Source of the DNA: Mesorhizobium sp. M1D.F.Ca.ET.043.01.1.1
Lineage (GTDB): Bacteria; Pseudomonadota; Alphaproteobacteria; Rhizobiales; Rhizobiaceae
Direction of reading: 5' to 3'
NCBI RefSeq assembly: GCF_003952385.1
Contig: NZ_CP034444.1
Span: forward strand, 5,283,001 to 5,347,000
Length of the DNA stretch: 64,000 nucleotides
The position numbers and the translations under genes were made by a program. A model generated the notes under the pieces. That model made no database searches. It had not been told where the DNA came from and worked only from the letters and a program-made list of their open reading frames with translations. Each line of letters opens with the position of its first letter. Positions within the stretch are counted from its first letter, which is position 1. Below are positions 54,864-63,926 of this stretch, piece by piece.

Positions 54864-55867
54864 CAGATGCCTTTTGCCAGTTTCGCCACCACGTCGCGCA
54901 CGGACGTGCCCTCGGCGCGGGCGGCGAAAGTCAGCGCCATGCGATGCTGCAGCACCGGCTCGGCCAAGGCACGGATGTCGTCGACCGACGGCGCCAGCCT
55001 GCCATCATATAGCGCGCGCGCCCTGGCGCACAGTGTCAGCGCCTGGCTGGCGCGAGGACCGGGGCCCCAGGCGACGTGCCTGTCAGTGTCGACAATGCCC
55101 TGGCCGGGACGGGCCGAGCGCACTAGCTTGAGGATCGCCTCGACGACGCTTTCCGGCACCGGCATGCGGCGGATCAGCGTTTGGATCTCCTTCAGCCTTG
55201 CCGGCTGCAGCACATTGTCGGCCCTGGCCTCCTCGACGCCGGTGGTTTCGAGCAGGATGCGCCGTTCGGCTTCGATCTCCGGATAGAGGATGTCGACCTG
55301 CATCAGGAAGCGGTCGAGCTGGGCCTCCGGCAGCGGGTAGGTGCCTTCCTGCTCCAGCGGGTTTTGCGTCGCCAGCACGTGGAAAGGCGAGGGCAGGTCG
55401 TGGCGAACGCCGGCGATGGTGACGTGATATTCCTGCATCGACTGTAGCAGCGCCGACTGTGTGCGCGGCGAGGCGCGGTTGATCTCGTCCGCCATCAGAA
55501 GCTGGGTGAAGATCGGCCCCGAGATGAAGCGGAAGGAGCGCTTGCCGAATTCGTCCTGCTCCATCACTTCCGAGCCGAGGATGTCCGAGGGCATCAGGTC
55601 GGGCGTGAACTGGACGCGGCGGGAATCGAGGCCGAGCACGATGCCGAGCGTCTCGACGAGCTTGGTCTTGGCGAGGCCCGGCACGCCGACCAGCAGCGCA
55701 TGGCCGCCGGCCAGCAGCGCCACCAGCGTGCGCTCGACGACGGCTTCCTGGCCGAAGATCACGCGCCCCACGGCGTCGCGCACCTTCGAGATGTCGGCCA
55801 GCGCCTTCTCGGCCTGCTCGATCATCGCCTTGTCGCTCAACGGGCTTTCCTTGATCATCACGCTCAT
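54863..55867 (-). CDS. MoxR-family AAA+ ATPase (operon gene 1)
   Basis: 334 residues. Walker A 'LLVGVPGLAKTKLVETLG' (lacks the classical GKT; typical GLAKT of MoxR), Walker B 'LLMADEINRASPRTQSALLQSMQE', sensor 'VLATQNPLEQEGTYPLPEAQLDRF'. A chaperone-like ATPase expected to act on the VWA/DUF58 partners. First gene of a four-gene minus-strand operon with tight overlaps. ATG 55867 is used. Confidence 0.93.
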   Translation of the reverse strand: MSVMIKESPLSDKAMIEQAEKALADISKVRDAVGRVIFGQEAVVERTLVALLAGGHALLVGVPGLAKTKLVETLGIVLGLDSRRVQFTPDLMPSDILGSEVMEQDEFGKRSFRFISGPIFTQLLMADEINRASPRTQSALLQSMQEYHVTIAGVRHDLPSPFHVLATQNPLEQEGTYPLPEAQLDRFLMQVDILYPEIEAERRILLETTGVEEARADNVLQPARLKEIQTLIRRMPVPESVVEAILKLVRSARPGQGIVDTDRHVAWGPGPRASQALTLCARARALYDGRLAPSVDDIRALAEPVLQHRMALTFAARAEGTSVRDVVAKLAKGI

Positions 55868-56012
55868 GCCGTTCGATCCTTGTGGTTGGAAACACCGGCC
55901 TGCACCCTCAGGGTCGCAGAATGCCGCGATTCGGCCTCGCCTGGCGCCTGCGTTTGAACTTAAATCACAGGCTTAGGCTGACAAGCGAAACAACAGTGAC
56001 TATTTCGTGACC

Positions 56013-56642
56013 ATGACCGATCATTCCGGACATCGCGGGCAGAGTTTGACCGGCGCCACCGAAGCGCGCGGGCTGGAGGCGCTGATCTCGCGGGCGGCGC
56101 GCGCGGACAAGGGACCGGCCCCCGTGGAGCGCTGGAATCCGGACTTCTGCGGCGATCTCGACATGGAGATCAAGGCCGACGGCACCTGGTTCTATCTCGG
56201 CACGCCGATCGGGCGCATGCCCCTGGTGCAGCTTTTTTCGAGCGTCCTGCGCAAGGACGCCGACGGCAAGACCTATCTGGTGACGCCGGTGGAGCGCGTG
56301 GGCATCCGCGTCGCCGACGCACCCTTCATCGCCGTCGAGATGAACGTGTCGGGGACCGGCGATGGGCAGGTCATCACCTTCCGCACCAATGTCGGCGACG
56401 TGGTCACCGCTGGGCCCGGCCATCCGCTGCGCTTCGTCGACGAGGACACGACCGGCGGGCTCAAGCCCTATGTGCTGGTGCGCGGACGGCTGGAAGCCCT
56501 GGTGGCGCGGCCGGTGATGTATGAACTGGTCGAGCACGGCGAAAGGATCGACGTCGACGGCAAGGCGATGTTCGCCGTCCGCTCCGGCGGTGAGGTCTAT
56601 CCGATCATGCCGGCCGCGAAACTCGAGCGGCTGAGCGCATGA
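56013..56642 (+). CDS. DUF1285-family protein
   Basis: 209 residues from ATG 56013 (GTG 56007 possible). 'WNPDFCGDLDMEIKADGTWFYLGTPIGRMPLVQLFSSVLRKDADGKTYLVTPVERVGI' fits DUF1285, a beta-rich family of unknown function. Its stop overlaps the NUDIX gene by ATGA. Divergent from the moxR operon. Confidence 0.85.
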   Translation: MTDHSGHRGQSLTGATEARGLEALISRAARADKGPAPVERWNPDFCGDLDMEIKADGTWFYLGTPIGRMPLVQLFSSVLRKDADGKTYLVTPVERVGIRVADAPFIAVEMNVSGTGDGQVITFRTNVGDVVTAGPGHPLRFVDEDTTGGLKPYVLVRGRLEALVARPVMYELVEHGERIDVDGKAMFAVRSGGEVYPIMPAAKLERLSA

Positions 56643-57274
56643 TGGACCAGGTGGGGCCGGTGCCGTTCTCGATCGCCGATTTCCGCGCCCGCGTCGCGGC
56701 GCAGGCCGAGGCTGAGCCCGGCGACGAGTTCGGCGATCATCGCTTCAATCCGGGCCACCCCAGGCTGAAGCACATAAAGCCGCTGCGCGACGCCGCGGTG
56801 CTGATCCCGGTCATCGATCACGCCGATGGCGCCACGGTGCTGCTCACCAAGCGCGCCGAGAAGCTGCGCAGCCATTCCGGCCAGGTGGCTTTTCCCGGCG
56901 GCACCATCGATCCGACCGATCCCGGCCCCGAGGCCGCCGCGCTGCGCGAGACCTTCGAGGAGATCGGCCTCGACCGCGACCACGTCGAAATCATCGGCCG
57001 TATGCCCGACTATATCTCAGGCAGCGGCTACCGCATCGTGCCGGTGCTTGCCGTGGTGCGGCCGGGCTTTTCGCTGACGCTCAATGCCGACGAGGTCGAC
57101 GCCGCCTTCGAGGTGCCGCTGCGCTTCCTGATGGACCCCGTCAACCACGCGCGCGACAGCCGCATGTGGAACGACCTCGAATGGTTCTTCTACGAGATGC
57201 CCTTTGGCGGCCAGCGCATCTGGGGCGTCACCGCCGGCATCATCCGCACCCTCTATGAAAGGCTATATGCGTGA
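56639..57274 (+). CDS. NUDIX hydrolase, CoA pyrophosphatase-like
   Basis: 211 residues. NUDIX box 'GGTIDPTDPGPEAAALRETFEEIGLD' preceded by 'LRSHSGQVAFPGG', as in CoA pyrophosphatases (NudL-type). It would hydrolyse CoA or related diphosphates. The ATG overlaps the DUF1285 stop, and its stop overlaps the GTG of the CCA enzyme. Confidence 0.9.
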   Translation: MMDQVGPVPFSIADFRARVAAQAEAEPGDEFGDHRFNPGHPRLKHIKPLRDAAVLIPVIDHADGATVLLTKRAEKLRSHSGQVAFPGGTIDPTDPGPEAAALRETFEEIGLDRDHVEIIGRMPDYISGSGYRIVPVLAVVRPGFSLTLNADEVDAAFEVPLRFLMDPVNHARDSRMWNDLEWFFYEMPFGGQRIWGVTAGIIRTLYERLYA

Positions 57275-58539
57275 GCGCCGAGGTGTCTCTCTCCGGCCAG
57301 GCCGATTGGCTGGGCGAAAAGCATCTGCAGAAGCTGCTCGCCGCGCTGACGGCGGGCGGCGAGGAGGCGCGCGTGGCCGGCGGAGCGGTACGCAACGCGC
57401 TGATCGGCCAGCCAGTCGCCGACATCGACATCGCCACGACGACCGTGCCCGAGGAAACGATCCGCCGCGCCCAGGCCGCCGGCTTCAAGACCGTGCCGAC
57501 CGGGATCGAGCACGGCACCGTCACGGCGATCGCCGGCGGCAAGGCCTATGAGGTGACGACGCTCAGGGCCGATATCGAGACCGACGGCCGGCGAGCGAAG
57601 GTTGTCTTCGGGCGCGACTGGAAGGCAGACGCCGAGCGGCGCGACTTCACCATCAACGCGCTCTATGCCGAAGCCGACGGAACGGTCGTCGACCTTGTCG
57701 GCGGCGTCGCCGATATCGAGGCGCGGCGTTTGCGCTTCATCGGCGATCCGGAAGCACGCATCCGCGAGGATTATCTGCGCATCCTGCGCTTCTTCCGCTT
57801 TTTTGCCTGGTATGGCGACGGCCGGCCCGATGCCGAGGGCCTGAAGGCCTGCGCCAGGCTGAAGGACGGGCTTGGCAGGCTTTCGGCCGAGCGCGTCTGG
57901 TCCGAACTGAAGAAGCTGCTTTCGGCGCCAGATCCCTCACGCGCCCTGCTGTGGATGCGCCAGGCGGGCGTTCTCACGGCGGTGCTGCCGGAGAGCGAGA
58001 AATGGGGCATCGACGCCATCCACGGGTTGGTCAGGACCGAAAAGGATCTAGGCTGGGATGCCGATCCGCTGCTCAGACTGGAGGCTGTCGTTCCGCCGGA
58101 TGCCGCGCGCATGAAGACGCTTGCCGAAAGGCTGAGATTTTCGACCGGCGAAGGCGAGCGCCTGCGGCACTGGGCGCTGACTGCTCAGCCTGAGCCCAAG
58201 ACGACCGAGACGGAATTCTCGAAAAAGCTCTATTTCGGCGACCGCGAAGGCTTCGTCGATCGGCTGCGGCTCGCGCTCGCCGCCGCGCGCGCACGCGCCG
58301 TCGAGGACGATCAGGCCATGATGGCAGCCGGCGGTTTCTCGCGCCTGCTCAATTTCGCCTTGAAATGGGAAAAACCGGTGTTTCCAATCAAGGGCGCCGA
58401 TCTCGCCGAACTCGGCGCCTCGCCCGGCCCGAAGCTTGGCGCAACGCTGAAAAATCTCGAGAGGGAATGGGTGGAGTCCGGATTCGCCCTGGATCGCGGC
58501 GCGCTGCTCAAACGCGCCGCGCAAGCACTCGAGGCTTAA
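57271..58539 (+). CDS. CCA tRNA nucleotidyltransferase-family protein
   Basis: 422 residues. Starts GTG 57271. 'RVAGGAVRNALIGQPVADIDIATTTVPEETI' holds the GG and DxD metal site, then 'VTTLRADIETDGRRAKVVFGRDWKADAERRDFTINALYAEADG' and 'RIREDYLRILRFFRFFAWYG'. It adds or repairs the tRNA 3' CCA. The order DUF1285-NUDIX-CCA enzyme is a common rhizobial arrangement as I recall. Confidence 0.92.
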   Translation: MSAEVSLSGQADWLGEKHLQKLLAALTAGGEEARVAGGAVRNALIGQPVADIDIATTTVPEETIRRAQAAGFKTVPTGIEHGTVTAIAGGKAYEVTTLRADIETDGRRAKVVFGRDWKADAERRDFTINALYAEADGTVVDLVGGVADIEARRLRFIGDPEARIREDYLRILRFFRFFAWYGDGRPDAEGLKACARLKDGLGRLSAERVWSELKKLLSAPDPSRALLWMRQAGVLTAVLPESEKWGIDAIHGLVRTEKDLGWDADPLLRLEAVVPPDAARMKTLAERLRFSTGEGERLRHWALTAQPEPKTTETEFSKKLYFGDREGFVDRLRLALAAARARAVEDDQAMMAAGGFSRLLNFALKWEKPVFPIKGADLAELGASPGPKLGATLKNLEREWVESGFALDRGALLKRAAQALEA

Positions 58540-58557
58540 AACTGCAGGCCGGGCCGG

Positions 58558-59538
58558 TCAATGTATCGCCACAGGAGCCAGGGCGCGCGAAAGGCTTGCC
58601 TCGCCCTTGCCGTAGACGGACGGGTCGTAATTGACCAGGGTGTCGGTACGAGCAGTGTTGAGCAGGTCGTTGGTGATCTGAACCGGCGTCGCCTTGGTGA
58701 ATTTGCTGCCGATGATCGCCGCGTAGCCGGAGATGATCGGCGCGGCGAAGGACGTGCCGTAGAGACCGGTCTTGTCGCCTTCGACCCCCACCACCAGGAA
58801 GTGGCTCTGCACGCCCGTGTTGGAGCCGGCATAGTTGGAATACCAGGCAAGCTCGGCCTTGTTCGATGTCGTGCCGTTTGTCGACAGCGCGCCCACGAAG
58901 ATGGCCGTCGGCTTGCCGATCAGGGCAAGGTCGAGATAGTCCTGCTGGCCGCTGGTGACACCGCCAACGGCGATCGCGTCGTTGCCGGCCGCTTTCGAGA
59001 CTATGGCCGATCCCTTGGTGGCGTAGGAAATGATCGACGCCTCCTCCGGCGCCCAGCCGATCTGGTTCACGCCGTAGCCGGCGCTGGCATACATGCCATA
59101 GCTGAGGTTGAGTACGTTGCGGCCGCCCGCCAGCGCAACGACCGAACCAGTCGAGAAATCCTTGGAGCGGATGGTCGCCGCGGGAGCGATCATGCTCGCT
59201 TCCTCGCGCGTCCATTCGCCGTGCCGCTGGTATTGCGTGCCGATGCCGAAATTGCCGGAGAAGCGCGATGAACTGCTGAAGTCGTCGACGATGGTGATGG
59301 TGACGCCCTTGCCCTTGTAGCCCGCAGCCCATGCCGCGCCGACGTCGGGGCTCATCCAGCTCTGCACCGCTTGCGTCGTTCGCGCGGCCTGTATCTTTGC
59401 GCTTACGCAGATGGAGCCGGCGCCGTGGCACAGCGCCGCCGTCTGGTCCGCGTCGAGGGCTTCCTGCGCCGACGCCAGGCATGCCGGTAGAATGGTGAGT
59501 GCCGCGGCGATGCCGAACTTCCAGAAATTACCAGTCAT
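58558..59538 (-). CDS. Subtilisin-like serine protease (S8), exported
   Basis: 326 residues from ATG 59538 (GGGAGTAAGACC). Signal peptide 'FWKFGIAAALTILPACLASA'. Catalytic Asp in 'VTITIVDDFSSSS', Ser in 'YGTSFAAPIISGYAAI'. The His is probably in 'QYQRHGEWTREEASMIAP', which differs from the classical HGTHVAG motif. The Asn region lies in 'VSKAAGNDAIA'. It looks like a secreted or periplasmic protease. A gene for an outer-membrane-like protein lies 87 bp upstream on the same strand. Confidence 0.85.
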   Translation of the reverse strand: MTGNFWKFGIAAALTILPACLASAQEALDADQTAALCHGAGSICVSAKIQAARTTQAVQSWMSPDVGAAWAAGYKGKGVTITIVDDFSSSSRFSGNFGIGTQYQRHGEWTREEASMIAPAATIRSKDFSTGSVVALAGGRNVLNLSYGMYASAGYGVNQIGWAPEEASIISYATKGSAIVSKAAGNDAIAVGGVTSGQQDYLDLALIGKPTAIFVGALSTNGTTSNKAELAWYSNYAGSNTGVQSHFLVVGVEGDKTGLYGTSFAAPIISGYAAIIGSKFTKATPVQITNDLLNTARTDTLVNYDPSVYGKGEASLSRALAPVAIH

Positions 59539-59625
59539 GGTCTTACTCCCGGTCAAGCAGGAACGAGGACGGACGATTTGCGAATGCGGAAAGCAGGAAG
59601 ACCTCGCATGCTGGCCTCCCGGCGG

Positions 59626-60204
59626 TCAGAAAGTAACACGATAGTTGAGCCACAGGCGCAGCCTCTCGGGTGTTGCGTTAACCAGGTATTTCAGGGTTTC
59701 CTCAGGCGCCGTCTCGCCGGCCGCGAGCCGGCAGTTGACGCTGTAGGTGCCCAGATCCCCGTAGTCGGCCACGCAGGGCCTTTCGGTCAGGTTGCCGCCG
59801 AAGGTCGAGGTAACCGAAAGAGACAGCGTGCTGTTCGGATTGGGATGTGTCTGGGTAAGGAAGCCAAGCTTAAGGCTCGGCGCAATGCGGTATTTCTCGC
59901 CTTCTTCCCCGGTTCCTACGCCCCACAGGATGCCGTTGTTTTCAGTGAGTTGCGTGAGAAAGTCGACGTGAAGGTCGATCCAGGTCGAGCGGTACCATCG
60001 ATTGAACGAGACCCAGGTCCCATCCTGCAACTCGTAGCCGCCAGTGCCGAGGCCCCTTGCGCGGTCGCTGAGCCATGACCCCTGGTGGATGTTGACAAGC
60101 GACGTGGTCATTTCCTGCGCGATTGCCGGCGATGCGCCGAGGAACGCGCACAACAGAAGCGTTGCTGCGCCGGAACCGCTTCGATTGTCGGACTTTTCGC
60201 GCAT
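59626..60204 (-). CDS. Exported beta-rich protein of unknown function, possible partner of the S8 protease
   Basis: 192 residues from MREKSDNRSGSGAATLLLCAFLGASPAIAQ (signal). Mature part beta-rich with alternating hydrophobics ('YRIAPSLKLGFLTQTHPNPNSTLSLSVTSTFGG') and a terminal Phe 'LRLWLNYRVTF', suggestive of an outer-membrane barrel. It has two Cys ('RPCVADYGDLGTYSVNCRL'). The upstream 27 codons are rejected as lacking a signal. No family recognised. Confidence 0.65.
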   Translation of the reverse strand: MREKSDNRSGSGAATLLLCAFLGASPAIAQEMTTSLVNIHQGSWLSDRARGLGTGGYELQDGTWVSFNRWYRSTWIDLHVDFLTQLTENNGILWGVGTGEEGEKYRIAPSLKLGFLTQTHPNPNSTLSLSVTSTFGGNLTERPCVADYGDLGTYSVNCRLAAGETAPEETLKYLVNATPERLRLWLNYRVTF

Positions 60205-60576
60205 GCGCGAAGCACCCCGCCCCACCGGATCCGGACAGCGCCTTGTGGCAAGCGCCCCTCGGGCAACCGACTGTGACCGGATCATGCGCTCGACGTTCGC
60301 ACGGAGAACGTTACCGTGGGGTTATCCAAGCTGATACGAATATAAGTTTTTGCTTGAATTCGGCGAAGCAGGGCCGTCGCCGGCGGTCGGGACGCAAGCG
60401 AAGCGAGATGCGCTTGGTGCGTTTCACCGTTTCAGGGAAACGGTGAAACGCCCTATCTCCTTGTTTTTACGCAATTCCGGACGGAAAACCGCTCACACTT
60501 TTCCTGGAATTGCTCCAAAGGCTGCATTCCGCTCGCCGTCTTTGCTGGTGGTCGCACGAAATGGCGACCGGATGCC
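60205..60576. other. Intergenic region with a dispersed repeat
   Basis: 372 bp with no supported gene. It contains palindromic repeat copy 4 (60421-60516). The rest shows no recognisable element. Confidence 0.5.
60421..60516. repeat. Dispersed rhizobial palindromic repeat, copy 4
   Basis: GTTTCACCGTTTCAGGGAAAC, then CGGTGAAACGCCC, ACGCAATTCCGGACGGAAAA and CCTGGAATTGCTCC. It is in the orientation opposite to copy 1. It carries its own hairpin, GTTTCACCGTTTC...GAAACGGTGAAAC. Confidence 0.65.
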
Positions 60577-60762
60577 TCAGGCCGCGTCGCGGACCTTCTG
60601 GATACGCGAGCGGATCGCCTCGATCATGGTCTCGCGGATGATGGTTTCGCCGTGGGTCTCGCGCATGTGCTCGACGGCACGGTGCATGACTTCCGCCTCT
60701 TCCTCGGCGCGCGTATGCCAGTCACAGCCAGGGACGAGCGTTCCGCATTGGAATTCCTTCAT
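60577..60762 (-). CDS. DUF1059-family small protein
   Basis: 61 residues starting MKEFQCGTLVPGCDWHTRAEEEAEVM. Cys/His pattern (C-x6-C-x-W-H ... H-x3-H-x4-H) fits DUF1059, a small probable metal-binding family. Good ribosome site (GAGGAAAGGAAAACCC). Confidence 0.85.
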   Translation of the reverse strand: MKEFQCGTLVPGCDWHTRAEEEAEVMHRAVEHMRETHGETIIRETMIEAIRSRIQKVRDAA

Positions 60763-60799
60763 GGGTTTTCCTTTCCTCGCTGCGTGGCGGTTCAGCCTC

Positions 60800-60868
60800 G
60801 ACCGCTCCAGCTATTGTTGCGCAATCCCGCGTGGAAAACCGCCGGGCACTTTTCCCGGAATTGCTCAT
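60800..60868. repeat. Dispersed rhizobial palindromic repeat, copy 5 (short)
   Basis: ACCGCTCCAGCTATTGTTGCGCAATCCCGC ... GGGCACTTTTCCCGGAATTGCTC; a partial copy in the same orientation as copy 4. It lies just upstream of the DUF1059 gene. Confidence 0.55.
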
Positions 60869-61015
60869 GTGGACAACCATAACACATGTCGCCGGCTTCG
60901 GTTGCGTCAAGAGTCGCGCCGTTCGCAAGCCGGTCGAAGTGCCGACGAAACAGAAAGGCGGAGCTGTGCTGCTCCGCCTCCTTGTTGCCTGATCTCGCTA
61001 AAGCCCGACGGGCCG

Positions 61016-61276
61016 TCACTTCATGATCTTGACGGCCTCGGCAATCTTGTTCTTGCCGCTCACATCCCAGGAAACGCGGACCTTCTCGCCCGGCTTGATG
61101 CCCGGATCCTTGAAGGCCTTGGACAGCGTGAAGGTCGATCCGTTGTCCAGAACAAGGCTCATGGCCGTTCCATCAAAGCTCTTGACCGTGCCCGTGGTGT
61201 GCTTGACCGCGGCGAACGCGGCGCCACCGGAGGCGAGAAAGGCAGCGGCTGCTGCCGTCACAATAAGCTTGCGCAT
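61016..61276 (-). CDS. DUF1344-family exported protein
   Basis: 86 residues. Signal 'MRKLIVTAAAAAFLASGGAAFA', then 'VKHTTGTVKSFDGTAMSLVLDNGSTFTLSKAFKDPGIKPGEKVRVSWDVSG', a short beta-barrel-like domain typical of DUF1344. Probably periplasmic. ATG 61276 with GGAGAGCATGCC. Function unknown. Confidence 0.85.
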   Translation of the reverse strand: MRKLIVTAAAAAFLASGGAAFAAVKHTTGTVKSFDGTAMSLVLDNGSTFTLSKAFKDPGIKPGEKVRVSWDVSGKNKIAEAVKIMK

Positions 61277-61518
61277 GGCATGCTCTCCTGGAGTGCGGGC
61301 ACCGTATGGGAAGGCACCCCTCTCGATCAGGGCCGTCCGGACGCGTCGGGTCGCGGCCCGTGGCAGATGGACCGCCGGCGCATCCCGACCCGGCAACCTT
61401 AAATAGATCAATTTTTTCAAAAGGATATTAGACGAAAAAGAAATCGAAGCCGCCACATTGGCCGCCATGTTTCGGCGAATGGGACATCAATGCGGCCGGC
61501 GTCCCGCTCACCGGATTT

Positions 61519-62433
61519 TTACGGCCATCTTACCTCGGGCGGCAGGCTGGACAGGATCGAGGCGACATTGCCGCCGGTCTTCAGGCCGAAGATGGTGCCG
61601 CGATCGTGAAGCAAATTGAATTCGACGTAACGGCCGCGCCGGATGAGCTGTTCGTCGCGGTCGCCGTCGGTCCAGTTCTGGTTGAAATTGCCCCGCACCA
61701 GATGGGAATAGACGACCAGGAAAGAGCGCCCGACGTCCTGGACGAAATTGAAATCGGCGTCCCAGCCGCCTTTGTCCTCGTCCGAATGCAGCCAGTCGAA
61801 GAAGATGCCGCCGACGCCGCGCGGCTCGTCGCGGTGCGGCAGGAAGAAGTACTCGTCGCACCACGCCTTGAATTTCGGGTGATCGGCGACCGCGGCGTTC
61901 TTCTCGCAGGCGAACTGCATGGCGCGGTGGAAGGCGAGCGTGTCGGGGTCGTCCTGGGTACGGCGGCGATCGAGAACCGGCGTCAGGTCGGCGCCGCCGC
62001 CGAACCAGTGGCGCGTGGTCACGACCATGCGCGTGTTCATGTGCACAGCCGGCACGTTGGGGTTCCAGGGGTGCGCGATCAGCGAAATGCCGCTCGCCCA
62101 GAATTGCGGATCCTCCTCGGCGCCCGGGATCTGCTTCCTGAATTCCGGCGAGAATTCGCCGTGGACGGTCGAGGTGTGCACGCCGACCTTCTCGAAGACG
62201 CGGCCGCGCATCATCGACATGGTGCCGCCGCCGCCTTTGCCCTCGTCGCGCTCCCAGGGCGTCTTCTCGAAATGACCGGGCGACCATGAGGACAGAGGTC
62301 CCTGAAGCTCCTGCTCGATCTGCTCGAACGTGGCGCAGATGCGCTCGCGCAGCGCCTCGAACCAGAGGCGGGCCTTCATCTTCTTCTGCTCGATGTCGGC
62401 CGGCAGCCCCACCGGGAGGTCAGGTCGTTCCAA
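61519..62433 (-). CDS. hemF: Oxygen-dependent coproporphyrinogen III oxidase
   Basis: 304 residues. Start TTG 62433 (GGAGACGCAA before it), giving [18 protein letters not shown], which fits homologous N-termini; the frame is open far upstream but as a shadow of the divergent gene. '[28 protein letters not shown]', '[11 protein letters not shown]', '[28 protein letters not shown]'. It oxidises coproporphyrinogen III to protoporphyrinogen IX with O2 in heme synthesis. Confidence 0.93.
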   Translation of the reverse strand: MERPDLPVGLPADIEQKKMKARLWFEALRERICATFEQIEQELQGPLSSWSPGHFEKTPWERDEGKGGGGTMSMMRGRVFEKVGVHTSTVHGEFSPEFRKQIPGAEEDPQFWASGISLIAHPWNPNVPAVHMNTRMVVTTRHWFGGGADLTPVLDRRRTQDDPDTLAFHRAMQFACEKNAAVADHPKFKAWCDEYFFLPHRDEPRGVGGIFFDWLHSDEDKGGWDADFNFVQDVGRSFLVVYSHLVRGNFNQNWTDGDRDEQLIRRGRYVEFNLLHDRGTIFGLKTGGNVASILSSLPPEVRWP

Positions 62434-62554
62434 TTGCGTCTCCAGCCACGGGCTCGCTTGCCCGACAAATGACTCGTTTTTTCTGCGCGCGATCCCTAAT
62501 CTCTTAAAGGAAAGGGTCAAGCCCCGTCTGACCAAGGCGCAAAGGAGTTCCTTC

Positions 62555-62812
62555 GTGCGCACCCCGGCAAGACCGCCGCTGGATGGCTTGAGGAAGAGGC
62601 TGGAGCGCTCGCGGGCCGAGCGCGAAAGAGAGCCGCGCGACGGCTTCCTGCGCGAGACCTTCGTCCTGCCGCGCTCGGACGCCCGCCTCAAGGCCAAGGA
62701 ATGGTTCGAGCGCTTCCCCAAGCAGGCCTACTGGACCGAGATCGAAAGCTGGTTCGAACGGCCGGGCGACGTCATCGAGTTCACAATGCGGCGGCTCCCG
62801 GCGGCGGACTAA
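62555..62812 (+). CDS. Small conserved protein of unknown function
   Basis: 85 residues from GTG 62555, with AAAGGAGTTCCTTC as ribosome site. Very charged N-terminal half ('[56 protein letters not shown]') and probably cytoplasmic. It overlaps no other gene and is divergent from hemF. Related to small rhizobial proteins of unknown function as far as I can tell. Confidence 0.6.
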   Translation: MRTPARPPLDGLRKRLERSRAEREREPRDGFLRETFVLPRSDARLKAKEWFERFPKQAYWTEIESWFERPGDVIEFTMRRLPAAD

Positions 62813-62875
62813 GGTGTATTGATATTCAGGCGATGCCGGCCTGACCTGAATCTCGACACACCTTGATGCGTACCG

Positions 62876-63319
62876 TCAGGGCACCAGTAGCCGCCTCGCG
62901 CCAGTACCCTCCCGTGCCAGCCGGTCTTCCTTGTTCCTCAGCGGGCACTTGTCGATCGACATGCAGCCGCAGCCGATACAATCCGTCAGCCCGTCGCGCA
63001 GCTTCTTCAACTGGGCGATCTTGTGGTCGAGCCCGTCGCGCCAAGCCGTTGAAAGCAGATTCCAATCCTCGCGCGTCGGGGTGCGGCCCTCGGGCAGGGA
63101 TTGAAGCGCCGCGGCGATCTCGGCGAGCGAGATGCCGACCTCCTGGGCGACGCGGATGATCGCCACCCGCCGCAGCACGTCGCGGCTGTAGCGGCGCTGG
63201 TTGCCCGCGGTGCGATGGCTGCGGATCAGCCCGCGTGCCTCGTAGAAATGCAGCGCCGACACCGCCACGCCGCTGCGCATGGCCACCTGGCCGACCGTCA
63301 ATTCCCGTACCGAAGCCAT
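62876..63319 (-). CDS. soxR: Redox-sensing transcription activator SoxR
   Basis: 147 residues. MerR-type helix-turn-helix ('[38 protein letters not shown]'), dimerisation helix, and the [2Fe-2S] site '[12 protein letters not shown]' (CX2CXCX5C). The iron-sulfur cluster senses redox-cycling compounds. The gene has a SoxR-type operator directly upstream, so it is probably autoregulated. Start is ATG 63319. Confidence 0.95.
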   Translation of the reverse strand: MASVRELTVGQVAMRSGVAVSALHFYEARGLIRSHRTAGNQRRYSRDVLRRVAIIRVAQEVGISLAEIAAALQSLPEGRTPTREDWNLLSTAWRDGLDHKIAQLKKLRDGLTDCIGCGCMSIDKCPLRNKEDRLAREGTGARRLLVP

Positions 63320-63337
63320 CTCGCAGTTTCCGCTTGA

Positions 63338-63355
63338 CCTCAAGTTGGGTTGAGC
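63338..63355. promoter_or_regulatory. SoxR-box-like operator
   Basis: CCTCAAGTTGGGTTGAGC resembles the SoxR consensus CCTCAAGTTAACTTGAGG at 14 of 18 positions and has CTCAA/TTGAG arms. TTGACC at 63334-63339 on the plus strand could be a -35 box with a 19-bp spacer, as in soxS-type promoters. The start of soxR is 19 bp away on the other strand. Confidence 0.75.
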
Positions 63356-63467
63356 TTGTAGCGAGGAAATCCTGACAAGGCAAATGCAGGAGAAGGCGAT
63401 GTGCGCCTGGGTGAAAATGACGACAGAAGCGCAGGCAATCCGCGGCAGCGCGGAAGGGCTATCGATC

Positions 63468-63926
63468 CTATCCGAGCTGGCGGAGCGCTTCGCCGGCGAC
63501 CATCGCAACCGACAGCGCGACATTGATGCTGCGCGCGCCCGGGCGCATCGCAATGGTCAGTCGCGCATCCGCCGCCTTGTGAACCTCGTCCGGCACGCCG
63601 GCGGATTCGCGGCCGAACAGAAGGATGTCGCCGGCGGCGAAAGCAAACTCCGCATAGGCGGTCGGGGCCTTGGTAGTGAGCAGCACAAGGCGGCGCGCGT
63701 TCGCCCTGCGCCATTGCTCGAAGGCGTGCCAGTCGGCATGGCGGGCAAGCGCCGCCATTTCGAGATAATCCATGCCGGCCCGTTTCAGCGCCCGGTCGGA
63801 CAGCGGAAAGCCGGCCGGCTCGATGATGTCGACGCCGAGATCGAGGCAGGCGGCGAAGCGCAGGATTGTTCCGGTGTTGCCGGCGATATCCGGCTGGTAG
63901 AGCGCGATGCGGAGACGATCGTTCAT
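63468..63926 (-). CDS. trmL: tRNA (cytidine/uridine-34-2'-O)-methyltransferase
   Basis: 152 residues. SPOUT-class: '[38 protein letters not shown]', '[14 protein letters not shown]', and the SAM-binding trefoil knot end '[22 protein letters not shown]'. It 2'-O-methylates wobble C34/U34 of tRNA-Leu. ATG 63926. It is upstream of soxR on the same strand with a 148-bp gap. Confidence 0.93.
   Translation of the reverse strand: MNDRLRIALYQPDIAGNTGTILRFAACLDLGVDIIEPAGFPLSDRALKRAGMDYLEMAALARHADWHAFEQWRRANARRLVLLTTKAPTAYAEFAFAAGDILLFGRESAGVPDEVHKAADARLTIAMRPGARSINVALSVAMVAGEALRQLG

Noticed and set aside
61519..62721. Longer hemF frame starting near 62721
   Set aside because: The extra 96 codons are antisense to the small gene at 62555 and do not match HemF. 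The TTG at 62433 gives the expected N-terminus.
63384..63630. Short rightward frame after the SoxR box ([22 protein letters not shown]...)
   Set aside because: Mostly antisense to trmL and without recognised motif. I keep it only as a possible short transcript in the SoxR finding.
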